64,000 nt of DNA. It comes from Steinernema hermaphroditum. Lineage: Eukaryota; Nematoda; Chromadorea; Rhabditida; Steinernematidae. Under the pieces are notes generated by a model. It was not told the DNA's origin. It saw only the letters and a list, made by a program, of their open reading frames with translations, and did not search any database. A program made the translations under genes and the position numbers. How positions within the stretch are numbered: the first letter of the stretch is position 1; each line of letters begins with the position of its first letter. Shown here piece by piece: positions 47,908 to 60,937 of the stretch. Where the stretch lies: positions 3,658,001-3,722,000 of the forward strand of contig CM059621.1 of assembly GCA_030435675.1 (NCBI GenBank), in the 5' to 3' direction.

Positions 47908-48424
47908 ATGGGCTCCGTTCTAGTCCCTCCCTTTGTGTTGGCTTGTGCTTTCCTTGCCCTGGTCGGTGGTCATCCGAATCGTAACTCCAATGATCACGAT
48001 TCTGGAGCTGTCTCAATCGAAGCAGCGATTCCTAGGCGCCTGAACGAACTGCAATTTGAAAGCGTCGACGATCAGGTTGACTTCATAAGCTATGATGAAG
48101 AGAACAAACCATACATGCTGTGTGCCACCGCGTCTGGTGGGAAACGCTCATCGAAGCGGTGCTATCTGCCGGATGATGGACCACACTACGACATGGGGCT
48201 CGCTTGCTATACGCTGTGGCATGAGAAAACAATCGTGCAGGACTGTTGGGTCAATCAAATGGTATGTGCTTGTGAAGCTGTGATTAATTATTAACTCTTG
48301 TCGACAGATAAGTCTTGAGCAGTGTAAGAAGCGCCGCTGCTCCGCTGCTGCATCGACCATGGGGATCCACTTCTGTTGCTGTTTCGGCCACGAGTGTAAC
48401 GATGCCTATGAACTCGAAGCGTGA
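47908..48424 (+). CDS. Secreted type II activin/BMP-receptor-ectodomain-like protein, copy B
   Basis: Exons 47908-48261 and 48308-48424 (intron 46 bases) give 156 residues. The ATG was chosen because it starts a signal peptide (MGSVLVPPFVLACAFLALVG) and lies 21 bases after a strong TTTTTTTTCGTCAG acceptor ending at 47887. The open frame continues upstream but without a signal sequence. A dibasic PRR follows at about residues 42-44. The ten cysteines follow copy A: PYMLCA, KRCYLP, GLACYTLW, QDCWVN, EQCKKRRC, FCCCFGHECN, then DAYELEA and stop. The intron after WVNQM (phase 0) is at the same place as in copies A and C, while the first intron of A and C is absent. No membrane helix or kinase follows. 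AATAAA is at 48498. It is closest to copy A in sequence. Confidence 0.88.
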
Positions 48425-48497
48425 AGAGGAGCCATTAGTGTCGCACGTCGATGTTATTTTGTGATCATGATCTCAGTCCACTCATTTCGTTGACCGT

Positions 48498-48503
48498 AAT
48501 AAA
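48498..48503 (+). terminator. Polyadenylation signal AATAAA for the 47908 gene
   Basis: A canonical AATAAA lies 74 bases after the stop codon. Confidence 0.7.
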
Positions 48504-48841
48504 GTGTTGGAAAAAAATAGTGAATTCTATAGGAACAGTGGTTTTTGATGTAGCGATGCTCGAGATTTCATCCGAGATTTTATTTACCACTCGAATGTAC
48601 AACCTTAGCCGACTTTTCCAATATTCATAGAAAATCAGCGATTTTGGGGTCGAAAAATGTTTTCGTCCAGTTCGTAACCATTTTTCTTAGGCTAAGTGAT
48701 TTGGTGGCGGCGACGGTCTGGTCGTCCGCCCGCTCTCTGAAGATCGTCAAACGAGTACTCGTTCTGAGAGGTCGTTCTGAGCCATTGTTACTTGTCCATT
48801 GAACGCCTCATTTCAGTCCGTCGTGGCTGGCGTGGAATGTA

Positions 48842-49733
48842 CAGGGTGTCCCAAAAGTTCGGTTGAATAAAAGCAGCATTTTTATGATAGATAACGCATC
48901 CAAATCGGCAAACAAACTACACTACGTTATTCAGCAGCGGAAATTACATGCAAATAACCCGCTTATCACTCGAAATGGTCATCTTTGGTCTCGAAACAGA
49001 GCTGAAGATGCTTCTTGAAAATTAAGCCGAGGCGCCTAGGTCTGGATTTCCCAATGTGATCTTCTGCGATGAGGAGGTCTTCACGATTTAAGTGATTCAC
49101 AACTGCCAGAATCATTGCTAACTGCTGCAGACGATTCTACGATGGTTAGGGGCTAAATCTGTGCAACCAACAAAATTTCCCTTGTTTTCGTCGAAAAGGC
49201 GTGAAAATCGACTCCCATGTGAACCAAGAAGAGATCCCAGCAAACCATCAGATTCTCTTGGCTTAGGAACACTTAATGGACCACTGATGGGTATTTCAGC
49301 ATGACTGGGCGGCCGCCTACGGACCTACGGAGCCTTCTCCGAGAACCACATGTGGACCAAAGAGAAGCAATGAGGACCAATAATATTTGGCCGTCCAATT
49401 CGTCGCATCTGACTCCAACAAACTGCCAATTCGGTACATTCTAGAGAAGAAAGTCTGTCGAAGAAGCCATGCCACCATAAACTTCCTGAAGAGAACACTA
49501 GAGCAAGCCTGGGAAGAAATTAGTCTGGAAACTCCTGCGTGCTTCGGCATATGTTTCAAGAAGCATCTTCAGCCCTGTTTCGAGGCCAAAGATGACTACT
49601 TCGAGTTATAAATGGACTATTTGTATGTAATTTGCCCTGCTGCATGACCTAGTGTAGCTTGTTTCCCGATTTGGATGCGTTATCTATCATAAAAATGCTG
49701 TTTTTTATTTAACCGAACTTTTGGGACACCTTG
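48842..49733 (+). mobile_element. Tc1/mariner-type transposon with decayed transposase (892 bp)
   Basis: The terminal repeats CAGGGTGTCCCAAAAGTTCG (left) and CAAGGTGTCCCAAAAGTTCG (right, inverted) extend inward through ATTTTTATGATAGATAACGC. TA flanks both ends (48840-48841 and 49734-49735). The interior keeps transposase pieces: VIFCDEEVFTI at about 49050, which is the first catalytic Asp region, and near the 3' end LEKKVCRR, LKRTLEQAWEEI and FEAKDDYFEL, typical of the C-terminal part. The pieces are in different frames with stops between, and much of the N-terminal part is missing. Confidence 0.88.
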
Positions 49734-50906
49734 TAAGCCGAACCACATCTCGCCGGGAATGTCGTCATCACCACCCGATCACCCGTGTCTGCGAAGTGTG
49801 CAGCTGCAGATTGCACAGATTCTGCTTTTACCATGCTTTCCAAATTTGTACGTCGGGTTAGAATCTCAATCTTTCGGGCATTGCTTGCTGCTTCAGTATA
49901 TTCCATTCTTCTTTATAGACATCTGCTTAGGAATTCGAAATAACGTTGCCTGATTGCCCGCCTTTCTTTTGAGATGTGGTAAACTTTCGTATCACATCAT
50001 TTCTTATCCGAATCCAACCCAATATACATTTTATGTATTTTAATTCAGTGAGAACCTTCTGTCTTCAGCGATATTCAGAAGGACTGAGGGTTCATTGTAA
50101 GGATGTTTATTATGACAGCATGGACATTTTAGATAATTATCTGTTCCGCATTTAGCACCGTGTTTCTGTGAGGAGCTGCTGTGACGCAGCGAGATTTTTT
50201 ACTGACATTTTTTATTCACTTTGTGCTTCTAAGTGAGGAGCGCCAATAACAAGCAATACGTGCGACACTGGAAATAAGGAACCGTATTATTTTAACACAT
50301 CTCTCAGACAGGAATTCCTGTTTTTTGGATTTCCTGTCATACACTGTAAGTAAGTTTCCAGACATAAACATATGGCGCATTTGACTTACTTCCTTCTAAA
50401 CTTCTTTAAACGCTGAACACAAGGCAACTTTTAGGAAGATTGTGAAAGTTATGTTAGGTACGAAAGTTCCAACTGAACGCATCGATGATCAGTACGAAAA
50501 TATTGAGCTGAGGAAACTATAAAGATTAAATGTGGTATTCAATATATCGTAATCGGTTGACTTCATGTAGAACGTAACGCAGGAAGGCATCCCGAGTTGT
50601 TTGAAAGCCATTTATCGTTGTAACCACTGGTTCCGTCCTGCACGGCGTAAGGCCGTTGATTCGGGAAGATAATTGGTGTAAAAAGTCGACTGATGTCTTG
50701 TCACCCAAAGACCTAAAAACTCGCGCTCAACAGCGTTTATTACATATAAAGCTCAAAACTGTGCCTTGGTTTTATTGCTGATTTTGCTATTGGCGAAAAT
50801 TTTCAATGATCCACCTAGAAAATGGACCCACTAAACTACGCTAGCGTCAAAAGTCCGTAATCACCGAGGTAACCCACTCTCCTCAGTGATTATGGCATGG
50901 GTTTTA

Positions 50907-51800
50907 TTGGGTTGACACATTGAAAATGGGCCATTTGGTAAACATTCATTTTTTTCGCCATGTTTACAGTTATGACAAAATAGATGGATGAGTTGTTGAG
51001 TACAACAAACTCTTACCCCACGCTATGATTGGTGGCTTGTATATTGCATTCCTCCTTACGGTCATTTTTCTGGCTCCTCGAGATAACAAAATGCGAAGTG
51101 ATGTTTGGGCTGCCTATGGTATTAATTATGTGATTGACGGTGACGGCTTTCAACCACGGCTTTACTGTTGTCTAATCTACCAAACGCACCTATTCCCGTG
51201 TTGGTGGTTTATCACAACATGAGCTAATCTTAAAAAGATGGTCTTTTCGGATCATCGAATCGGATCATGTTCCGTTAACGCCAACATTTCCAATTGGTTA
51301 AGTACCGTAACAGAGAACTGGGATATAGAGCAGGTAGCCCTCACTCACAGCTACCATGCACGCATAGCTACTCCACGACCTCATGCTTACTTTACGGAAA
51401 TAGAGGCCAAATGTGGGAAAAGTCACACTCCACACTTTGGTGCCTGAGACCTCATATTTTCAAGTTGAGACTCAGAATGGCTCTCCATTCTGAGCTGAGA
51501 GATTCCTTTTTTGCTTCTTATATAGCATTCTCTTAGCTCTATCTAATTATCATCAATGCTCGTCTACAAATGGCGATATCAGTGAAAATTACTCCCAATA
51601 GGACAAATAGGTCGAAAATGAGGGCAAAACATTTTTGAACTCGAAAGTGCGCATATTCTATGAACAACGGGTCCCGCCTTTGCCCGAGGAGCGGGCTGAG
51701 GTTATTCAATCAAATGGTAAATACCTTGAAGTGAAATGGTTTAAACAATATAATTAAACAACCATTACAAAAGTGGCTCATTTTCATGGTGCCAAGCCAG
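50907..51800 (+). mobile_element. Degenerate mariner-like element, copy 3 (894 bp)
   Basis: The left end TTGGGTTGACACATTGAAAA follows TA at 50905-50906; the right end, inverted, reads CTGGCTTGGCACCATGAAAA and precedes TA at 51801-51802. Just before the right repeat the forward frame reads PPLPEERAEVIQSNGKYLE, close to the C-terminal LPERW...G.YF pattern of mariner transposases. The rest of the frame is interrupted. It is the best-preserved of the three copies. Confidence 0.78.
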
Positions 51801-54584
51801 TAGATAGCTTGCGACCCTTTAAGTCGTATCAACAGTAAAAAATCGGAGCGTTCCTTGAATGCAATGTTTCTTTCCAGTGCAGAGTGGATTTTCGATCTTT
51901 GCCTCCTGAATTATGCTTACGGTGCTGCACATGCCCCTATGAATACCAGAGGTAAAAACATGTTCAACTTCGTAAGATTAGCGGAAATTAAAAGAAGTGC
52001 CGTAGATGCAGCATAAACATGTTGATCGATTTGCACTCAACATCCGGCTTGTAAATTGGACGCGAGCACAGACGTTCAACAACATTTGTACAGTGTCTGC
52101 AGGTTATCGTAAAGACGACATCGGAGTATACGCACGTACACGGAAGCTCTGTTTTGCTACATTGGTTCTGTGCTCGGAAATATGGATTTTATTGTAACAC
52201 AACTGGATTCTTTCATACATTTTCATGGTTAAGGACCAGTATGAAAAAGTACATCAAGATATACAAATCGGGCTGTAATAGTAATATCAAAGAACGACCA
52301 AAAATACTATTCAGGAGCTAATACTTGGAAGGGTGGCCAAAGCTCGCGAAAGTGGCCACAACTCAAATTCAGCCGTTATCCCGTGTCTGCCATCATTCTT
52401 GATCGACCAGCTCATCGGAGTTTTAGCCTCTGAACAAAACCGGAAACCGGAAATACCGGAAATCTGTTTCTTCCGTAATTGATCTGAAAATCGAGCTTCG
52501 ACCACATTCCACATCAGATTTTACGCACGTACACGAAAGTTCCTGTTTTGCTACATGATTTCAGCCTTCGTTTATTTTAGATTTCTTCGTAAAGCAGATC
52601 GGAAACGTGACCACATAGGCACAAGTCAACCACATAGGCACAAGCCGGGGTGTATGTGAACTATCACTCAGCCTACAGGTGATCTTCTCGCATTACCACT
52701 GCTTTTTCTCTAAAACTGCAAACAATGCCCCTGCAACGGCATACATGCATAGCGGTGATGGAAACACAGACAGTTGCTTGCTTGGAGATCAGCCCCAGTT
52801 GGAAAAATTAATGTAAAAAGTGCAGATTGAAATAGCAGCGGTTTGCAAGTCACTACGTAGGAGAGCAGTTCATAATAAACATTAATGCAGACTTCCTGTG
52901 CAACATCCCGTATAGACGGATTCTGTTTATATCGTTGAACTACCGACAAGTGCTGGATTGGTTATTAATTCCGGTCCACAGCAACATCGACGCTACGTCA
53001 AATTTCCTGTCCGACTGTGACCTTATAAGAAAAAATGTTTTGATTAGCCGACAAGTGAACTATTCATATTAGCTGGAAAAGGGGAAAATCCGAAAAAATG
53101 GAAATATGGGGATGCTTCTGGTGCTCCACTGCAACACCACGCAAACGTATATACTATATACGTATTTATCCCTATATTGGGCAAGGATTATCAGCCTCAA
53201 ATGATAAGGTGGCCAGTTGTTCGCATCACACAAGGGTTACATTTGCTGATGAACGCGACCACAACTCCGGATCGGTTTGCCAAAGATATTAGACGCTCAT
53301 TGAATCGTTTTCGAATTTCGGTCTATTCCGAATCTCGGGTTGTCGGTCTTGAAGACATTGTGGCAGTAAACCGGTCTATTTGGATGCATATGTATGTGGC
53401 TTATTGCGAACGTGTCTGATTTGTAGTCTTTTGGAGTTGGTTCGACGTTGGCGTATCCATTGTCTGAAAACAACCACTCCTAGAAAATCACACACAAAAA
53501 CAGACAGACCAACGCACCCGTTTAGAGGGTTTACTGTGTTTTTCGCAGCCATTTAGCATCATCAAGAAACCAAGCACACACGTACGAGCAATTGCAATTA
53601 GTGCTTGGTTCAGTATATTTGGAGTACTCGAGTCTTTGTACATACTTAGGCGTTTTTTTTTTGAGAGCTGAACAATAAGACATTAACACAAAATAATAAT
53701 ATTAATATTCCGGTCTAACCCGGTAGACAATTGTTGGGCTGTCGGTCTTGAAGGTATTGGATGTGTCTGTGTGGCGTATTGCGAACATGTCTTATTTGGA
53801 ATCGGTCGGGCACGGTTCGATGCCGTTCGGTGTCCCTGTTTTATTTTTTGTACTCCCCGTATCAACGGCATGACGCCATGCAGGATGTCTCGTCAGTAGA
53901 AAACTATAGTATCGCAACTGTATTCGGTGGTCTTCGTCTTGCTTCGACGCAGAGCGCGGCACCATAGTCGGTGAAGACGATCGTGTTAATTTGTGTGGGC
54001 ATCCACTAGGCGAACAGCTAAGTGGTGATTACACCTTCCCTCGACTGCCTCTAATTATTGCGAAACAGGCCACTCTGAGCACAATGTACAAGTTCCATAC
54101 CTGGTTAGCATGGCTCATGTGTGACTCTCAGAGCTTTGCGATTAAAACTAAAAAAACGTCTTCGCTTAGTCAATTCGTGTTTAAACATCGGGGTCACGAA
54201 AAGTGACTCATGAGCGCACAGTTTCGAATCTATTAGCGATGACATATTATACGAACAAAGATAAAAGGTTTCTCGGGTGGAAATAATCGGAATTTCCCTG
54301 AATGAACAGTATACCATGAAACGCTGCAAATGCAAGTCAGCAAAGTTGCGCGAAGGCACACGTTACTTTGTTCTAGGTGTGTTGTAAAAAGCGGCACCGT
54401 ACGGTCACAAAATGAGTACGAGCCGACATGAGGTAGCTCGTTAATAATCTAGTGTATAATTTCTATGGCAGCACAGCCAAACCCCACGACAAGCGTACAT
54501 CATGAACTGAAACTGTTTTATATGAAGACATCGGTGAATCAACCAGCTTTTTTACGAGTTTACCACAAGTCAACATTAGCAAGG

Positions 54585-54765
54585 TCTCTCTCGTGTCGCG
54601 GTCGTTCAACCAGGCGCTCTGTGAGTGTATGGTTACTCTGATGGCAAACCTTATGGCACTTGGGAGTGTTTCGCATTCTAGAGGCAATTGAGAATCCGGA
54701 AGCCACAGTCCCACCTCCGCTGACATCAAGATGTTGAACACCAGGCAGACATGAGGACATCACCA
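54585..54765 (-). repeat. Dispersed repeat R2, inverted copy
   Basis: On the minus strand it follows 46985-47165: a CAACATCTTGATGTCAGCGG-like start, GGTGGGACTGTGGCTTCCGG, then a region of CAGAGCGCCTGGTTGAACGA. It is diverged, with several indels. Confidence 0.5.
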
Positions 54766-55781
54766 CCATCGAAAGAGCTGATTTCTGACCAAGAATCTTT
54801 CCTCTTAAAGTAGTAGATGTGAGCTTCAAAGTCGGCTACGTGCCACACATACCTCGCGAAAGAGAAGTTTTGCCGCCGTTTCTGGAGGTCCGGTGATACT
54901 TATATCTGAAAACAGATTTGCATCCGTTTGTCGTCTTCTCCATGTGCCCCATGACCACCACTCGCCTCGGTATTGAAGGTGATTCACTGCGCACAATCGA
55001 CAAACTTCTATGTCATTACTGCAATGTGTAATTTGGCAGATTGTCTGCCAACTCTTTTTTTTAAGTACAGCGCCAATTAAGAGATAACTAAGTAGTAACT
55101 TGATGACCTGTCCTAATTTGCCGTCTGAGTGTTCTTCAGTTGACCAATTTAGTCAGTCGTCCACTAAACAACAAAAGTACCCAATTGATTTGTGAAATTG
55201 TAGTCATTAAAATAGCACTGGAAACAACGGCGGTCTCTGAACTCAGCGCTTGACGTAAATGTCCGGGGTAAATTGATGTGACTATGCGTAGGAGGCGAAC
55301 ATATTATACTTCCTGTCGACTTCTCGATAGATATGCCACAATATTCCTGAAAGTGGGAAGCCTGGCTTTGTTGAGGGCCAGGACGTCGTCTTGAATCGAA
55401 AACTTCCGGGATAAACCATACGTATTTTTTTGTCTTTTGTGTACAAGTTCTGTTAGCAAGTCACCATGAAAAAAAAACAAATACAAGGTTCTGTTGAACT
55501 TTTCGTACTCGCTCAATGTTAATACAACTGCTTGATAGATCTTTGTTGATGTCCGTGTTTTTTACTAACTGCTAAATACTATAGAGTACAATAAGTACCG
55601 TCTATGAAGAACACTGCACAGGCGCAAGAATAAGGGCAAGTAGACAAAACTCTATAAAGTCTAAACAGAATTCTGCAATGTCATTTCCGCGATCATAAAA
55701 GCGTGAGACCGGTCAATTTCTATCGTTTTCCGTGAAGAAACTGACTAGTCACACGTTTGGATGCCCACAGACAATACATTG

Positions 55782-55809
55782 CTTACCTCTTACCTCTTAC
55801 CTCTTACCT
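55782..55809. repeat. Four perfect tandem copies of CTTACCT
   Basis: Twenty-eight bases are made of four identical 7-base units. Confidence 0.9.
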
Positions 55810-58800
55810 ACATCAGCTCCCTCGCTTATTTCGGGTGTTTCATGAACAGCATCGAAGACTGACAGCAGCTGTAACGGAAAATTGCGTGTCTCCCCAAGTT
55901 GCGTCATAATGCTTGCAAAATTTGCGGAGGGTCAAAGTTTGTTCTGCCGCACTTATGGAGAATGTATGTACAATACAAGGTGCTTCAAAAATGCTGCTAC
56001 GCCGAAAACTAAAAACAACTCGGAATTCAGAACGAAATATCTATAATTTATGATGTGGGCAATGAAAGCAACATAACAATAATTTAGTTTCTACCACGAC
56101 ACAGGATGCTAAAGGCATCGAAAAATATTTCAAGGTGGCCGCCAGTCTTCTGTCGTTAAAAGGGCACCAAAGTGCGCATATTCCATACAATGCGTGATAG
56201 CTGATCGTTCAGTATGAATGTAAATGGACAAAAAACTGGTCATCGGAAAGACGAAACACGTACTATAAAAGAATCAATCCTTAATCCTCATGTACTTGAT
56301 CGAGGAACCTTTCGGGACAACGCATCCACCTCAGAATAGACAAATGACAAACAATGTCTTTTAATCTGTTTCACGTACATAGTGCTCAGAATCGTAAGTC
56401 ACAGAAGTCCTGTATAATCGATATGGAAAGGTTCTAAAAAATCACAACTTCCATAAACAAAAGAACACGATCAACGCAGGGAAGAGTGAACGTGACCGTG
56501 CCTTGATTCGATTGGCTGCTCTAGAAATTTCCGAGAACCGCTACCCCACTCACATTTGGGACAGGCAAAGATTTTTACGATGTCACTATGTGACTGAATG
56601 TGACAATAATTTCCAGTTCCTTGCCTATCAGTTTTGTACGAATGATGTTCGATTTTGGGGCTGCACTTTGCGCGTAGTTGTCATTTAAAATTCTTCCACA
56701 CCATTAGAGTCAATTTCCGAGAACTGCTACCCCCAATCTCCACTCTAGGAGGAAATGGATATAGTCTAAAAAAATCCGGCAGGTCTAGTGCATTGGCGCG
56801 CGTGAGTCAATTATCACCCTCCAAATAACTCCTTCTAATCGGCACTAATCTTGCCCGTGCCCCCGCCGCCGCAGACCAATTCGTCGGTTTTTATGAGCGC
56901 CTTCATCGGCTCTCCGTTCCGTTTCTACGAACTATTCGCGTTTTCCAGTTCGCCGATCAAAAAATTCCAAAGTGACGTCTTTTGCCGGTGCCGATTTTAT
57001 CATGCATTTAACAGCTCAACAAATTAAGCGGCATTCGTTGAATTATGCATGTCTGAAAGTGTCTGCTCTTGCTAAATTACAGCTGTCGTTCGTGCATCAT
57101 GTACCGACAAGCCGCTAGTGACGTGACTCGAGGACGAACAACGTCGTTTAATGCGTATTTACTTTATGTTGGCTAATCACAACGAATTAGCGCAACAAGT
57201 GCCGCCCGAACTGTGGACAACAACGGCGGTTCCGTAGAAAACGGTCCCGATGACATTTAACTGAAAACAGTTTCAAGGGTCATGTTTAGCGGGCCCAAAA
57301 TAGCCTGCTTGTTTATGCGATTGTAAATGCGCAATTCCGCTCCAGCCACTGTTGACAATTATTGAAGCTGAAGATTGGGAAAAAAGCATATGACTAAGGC
57401 ATTCAGGGCTACGGTAGCCATAAAATATAATTAGTCCGAGAATAACCAAGTTAATAATGGTTGGTTGAATCGTAGGTGGAGGATCATGATCAAGAATAGC
57501 TTTAGGAATAGGTGCTAATGTAGTACTTGTAACAGCACGTAAAATACACTTTTTTAAATATTAATAATACTGATTATGCCATAATCTACTTCACACACTT
57601 TAGAACAAATACGGATAGCAGTAGGTTGTTGTTGTTATGCTTAGCTACAAAAAAAGGATATTTTTATAGATTATTGTGCCCTTTCACGTTACCGTAGCCC
57701 ATACACACGCGGAAACAACATGTTTGTGTCATTTATTTTGCAGCTGTTTACTATTAAAAGTATTCAAAACAGAAACCCGATCATAAATCCGCTACAGTAG
57801 TCACACTTTCGCTCTAAATTTAGAAAACGTGAGAAATAAAGACCTAAGTCGACACTTTCGGAAAATCAGATCCAGGACAGCTTCATATAGTAAATGCACA
57901 AAACTCAGCCGACTAATCGTTAAATATATCCGCTAGTTTAATGTTGCAAATACTGGTTTTATGACGGATTCTATTGAATTGAAATGCTGAAAATGAGTGC
58001 TTTTAAAAATACATATGTATTACCAACAAACTCACATTTCATAATTCATTTGCAGTCACCATCTGAAAGATCACCTGCAGTCCACTATGCAGGCAGGAAC
58101 CGGATTCCGGGTTTGTAGAAAATTTGAGGTCCCCAGTGTGCTCGACCTCTTCGTTATGAGTGATTACCTCCATTCTCTTTATTTACGGATGAGTGCTATA
58201 TGAATAGCGAACAGCCCGTTCTTTAAAAAACCACTGGTCTTCTTCTATTTTCGGCTGCAGTCGACATTTGTCCAAAGTGATGAACGTGGTAGTGATTGTG
58301 CGCCGAAGTAAAAACGTCTTCGTGGGTGAATGGCTGGATACCATAACCGGTTCATTCTTTTTCAAAAGTTATTTAAACTTCAAGCACATATAGCACTAAG
58401 TTACCAAATTGAGCTTCAGTTTGCAGCAGTTTCCATTTCACACGCCATTGGTCCTACAACGTGAAATTGAACGAAAAAGCCAATGTAGGAGCTAAAAGAG
58501 CATTATCAGCATACGCGTACTTTATAATAAGTAATTTGTGTGGAAAGGATAACAACAAACATGCAAAAAAGCAAAAACGTGTTATGCGCATGAAAATATA
58601 GTTGTTTGTCACTATTTCTGCAGCTTTACGCTTTGTTTGTTTTCCAACAGGAAGGCTAAAGATGTCAAGAACTTTGGCTAATAAGGGTAGTAGAGCGTTT
58701 CTCCACGCATCTGTTTTCGCTTCATATATAAAATTACCACAACGTGATGCGATGTGCTATTCATGTGAGGACAAAACACACAACATCGTATTTATTTTTA

Positions 58801-60937
58801 CCATTGTTTTGCACACCTGTCGTTGTTTTATGCGTGCTATTTGACGGAAAACATTAATCGCCTGATTCTAGGAACGAAACATTCACCGTTTTTGCACAGA
58901 GATCACATAGTCTCTGTTAGAGAATGAATGCGCTGTTCTTCGCTCTTCGCTAATCCGGCACATGGCTACAATTCACCAATTTGTCCAACTTACCGAGTAA
59001 CGGCCCAAGGTAAGTCGATCAGAACGCTGCACGCGATATACAAAGTTGGCTGTGTCGAGACTGGCACTGCCATAAAAAGCTAATTAGTTTCCGGTCGAAT
59101 GGCTTATCAACAACATGCAATACCACACGCAGCGCTAAATCTCCACACGTCCCCTTCCTGGTGGGGATTTGGAGACACTTCCGTTTACACAAACACGTTT
59201 GCACTAGGAGGCTTTAGAATGCAACTCTAAACGGATCATTTCCCAGAGGTGCAGGAAGCTTAGTTGATAGAAGATGCGCGAACCGTATAAATCCGAACAG
59301 CGGAAACAGAGATCAAATAAACACAAATACCGGAAGCGAATTGCTCGTGGGCTTATCACTTTCATGAAAGGAAAAACATTCGAGATGGGGTGTATCCTGG
59401 AAGAGCTTCATGCGGTAACCATGAGATAACCATATCACATGCTTTGTAGACGATCTTATAAATGTACTGTACGCAGGAATTATTCATGAAAAACATAGAC
59501 TATTAGACCTATATTACATTAAATTTCAAAGTAGGTCCTTCATTTACGCGGGTGCATTCGCTCTCTGTGAAGTTCGGTGAATGAGTTCGATGAGCGGTCG
59601 TTTATCAGTTGAAATGAAGAAGGCTCCATCAACTGGGAAGACAACAAAAAAGACATCACAAAAGCAAACGCAGAAATCATTCCCATGGACAACTAGAGGA
59701 AACATAGCGACGTGATTCATGCATTTTTCTTTAAAAGGGAACAGCTAACAATGAGCTTTCTGGCCATACCGGCATTTTGTGTTTTATTGCATTCTTATAA
59801 GAAGAGATTTTTCCTCAACTAACAATTTCGCTTCTTGGCCTAAAAGGCATAAAGATGTTGCTGACTGCTATGTGAGCATAACGAACCAACACGATCTTGC
59901 GAGAAGAACAAAAGTGAGCTTCATGAAGTTTCATACTGAATGAATCCTTGTGCGAAAAGTAAACAGGAATACATGTACTAATAGAAGATATGTAACATAA
60001 TCTTCTGTTTGCGATGGGAATTGTTTTGGCCACCCCCGTAGTTCTTTTCATGACGTGCCGCAACCGTAAACAAGCTTTCAATACCTTTTTTTGGTATCTT
60101 TTTCTATTAGCCACCCTCTTTACATAAACTTCCACAACAACTACATACAAGAGCAAAACTTTGCACTTAGACGAATTGATGCGTCCCTTGCCAAACACTA
60201 ATTTAATTTTAGCATATGCACTTAGTCGATAGAGAACAAATCTGCGGAAGACAAAACAAGTGCTGTCCTGAATTCCTTATTGTATTTGGGTGACTTTATT
60301 TGCATCAACATTCACAAAAATGGTACGTTACTGCTCCACTACATATCATATAGCTCTTGCCATATTGTATCCGAATTCCAAGTTTATCGCACTCTGAACC
60401 TAACGAAAAGCATGACTAGCTGTAATGCTGTAGGGAGGAAGCGACACCATTAATCTTGTTTGCACTTGCATGACCTAAAAGATGTGGGGTCTGCTCTAGT
60501 TAAGCGGATAAGAACCAGAATTCTGCAAGGCAGACATTAGACATGTTTTTTTCTGCCCGTGAATACGAATCCGTGATAAGGATTGGAATACAATCTTTCA
60601 TATCCGGAAGTGGGTTATTATCGTCGATTATCCTTTCCATTCACGTCATATGACCTGTTACAACCAAATCTGGAAGTCAGGCATGACGAATTAATTGTCG
60701 TGCACACTTAGCAGCGATGGTAAATTTGCTGGAGACTAGAAAATACACGAGATTTATAGATAACCTGCATAGATATGCAATTTCCACAATTTTATTAATG
60801 TTATTTTAATGCTTACCTTTTCAACTAACGGGTTAGGCTTTTTAGCAATTGTGGTGTTCTACCAGTTTTTACAGATGTTTTGTGACAATCATAAAATGAT
60901 TTCCTGTTCCTTGGTTGGCATTTTCGTTACAGACTGA

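Larger units (their letters stand above)
51803..60937. other. Intergenic, no supportable spliced gene
   Basis: This interval holds an R2 copy, two pairs of local repeats (about 52130-52165 with 52524-52558; about 53337-53450 with 53738-53825), a short tandem repeat and one open stretch near 57.4 kb reported as a finding. Open frames up to 127 codons (60198-59815, minus) have no motif, signal peptide or splice context. Confidence 0.4.

Noticed and set aside
59815..60198. A 127-codon minus-strand gene
   Set aside because: Basic, low-complexity translation with no recognisable domain, signal, splice context or polyadenylation signal; the length is possible by chance in 64 kb.
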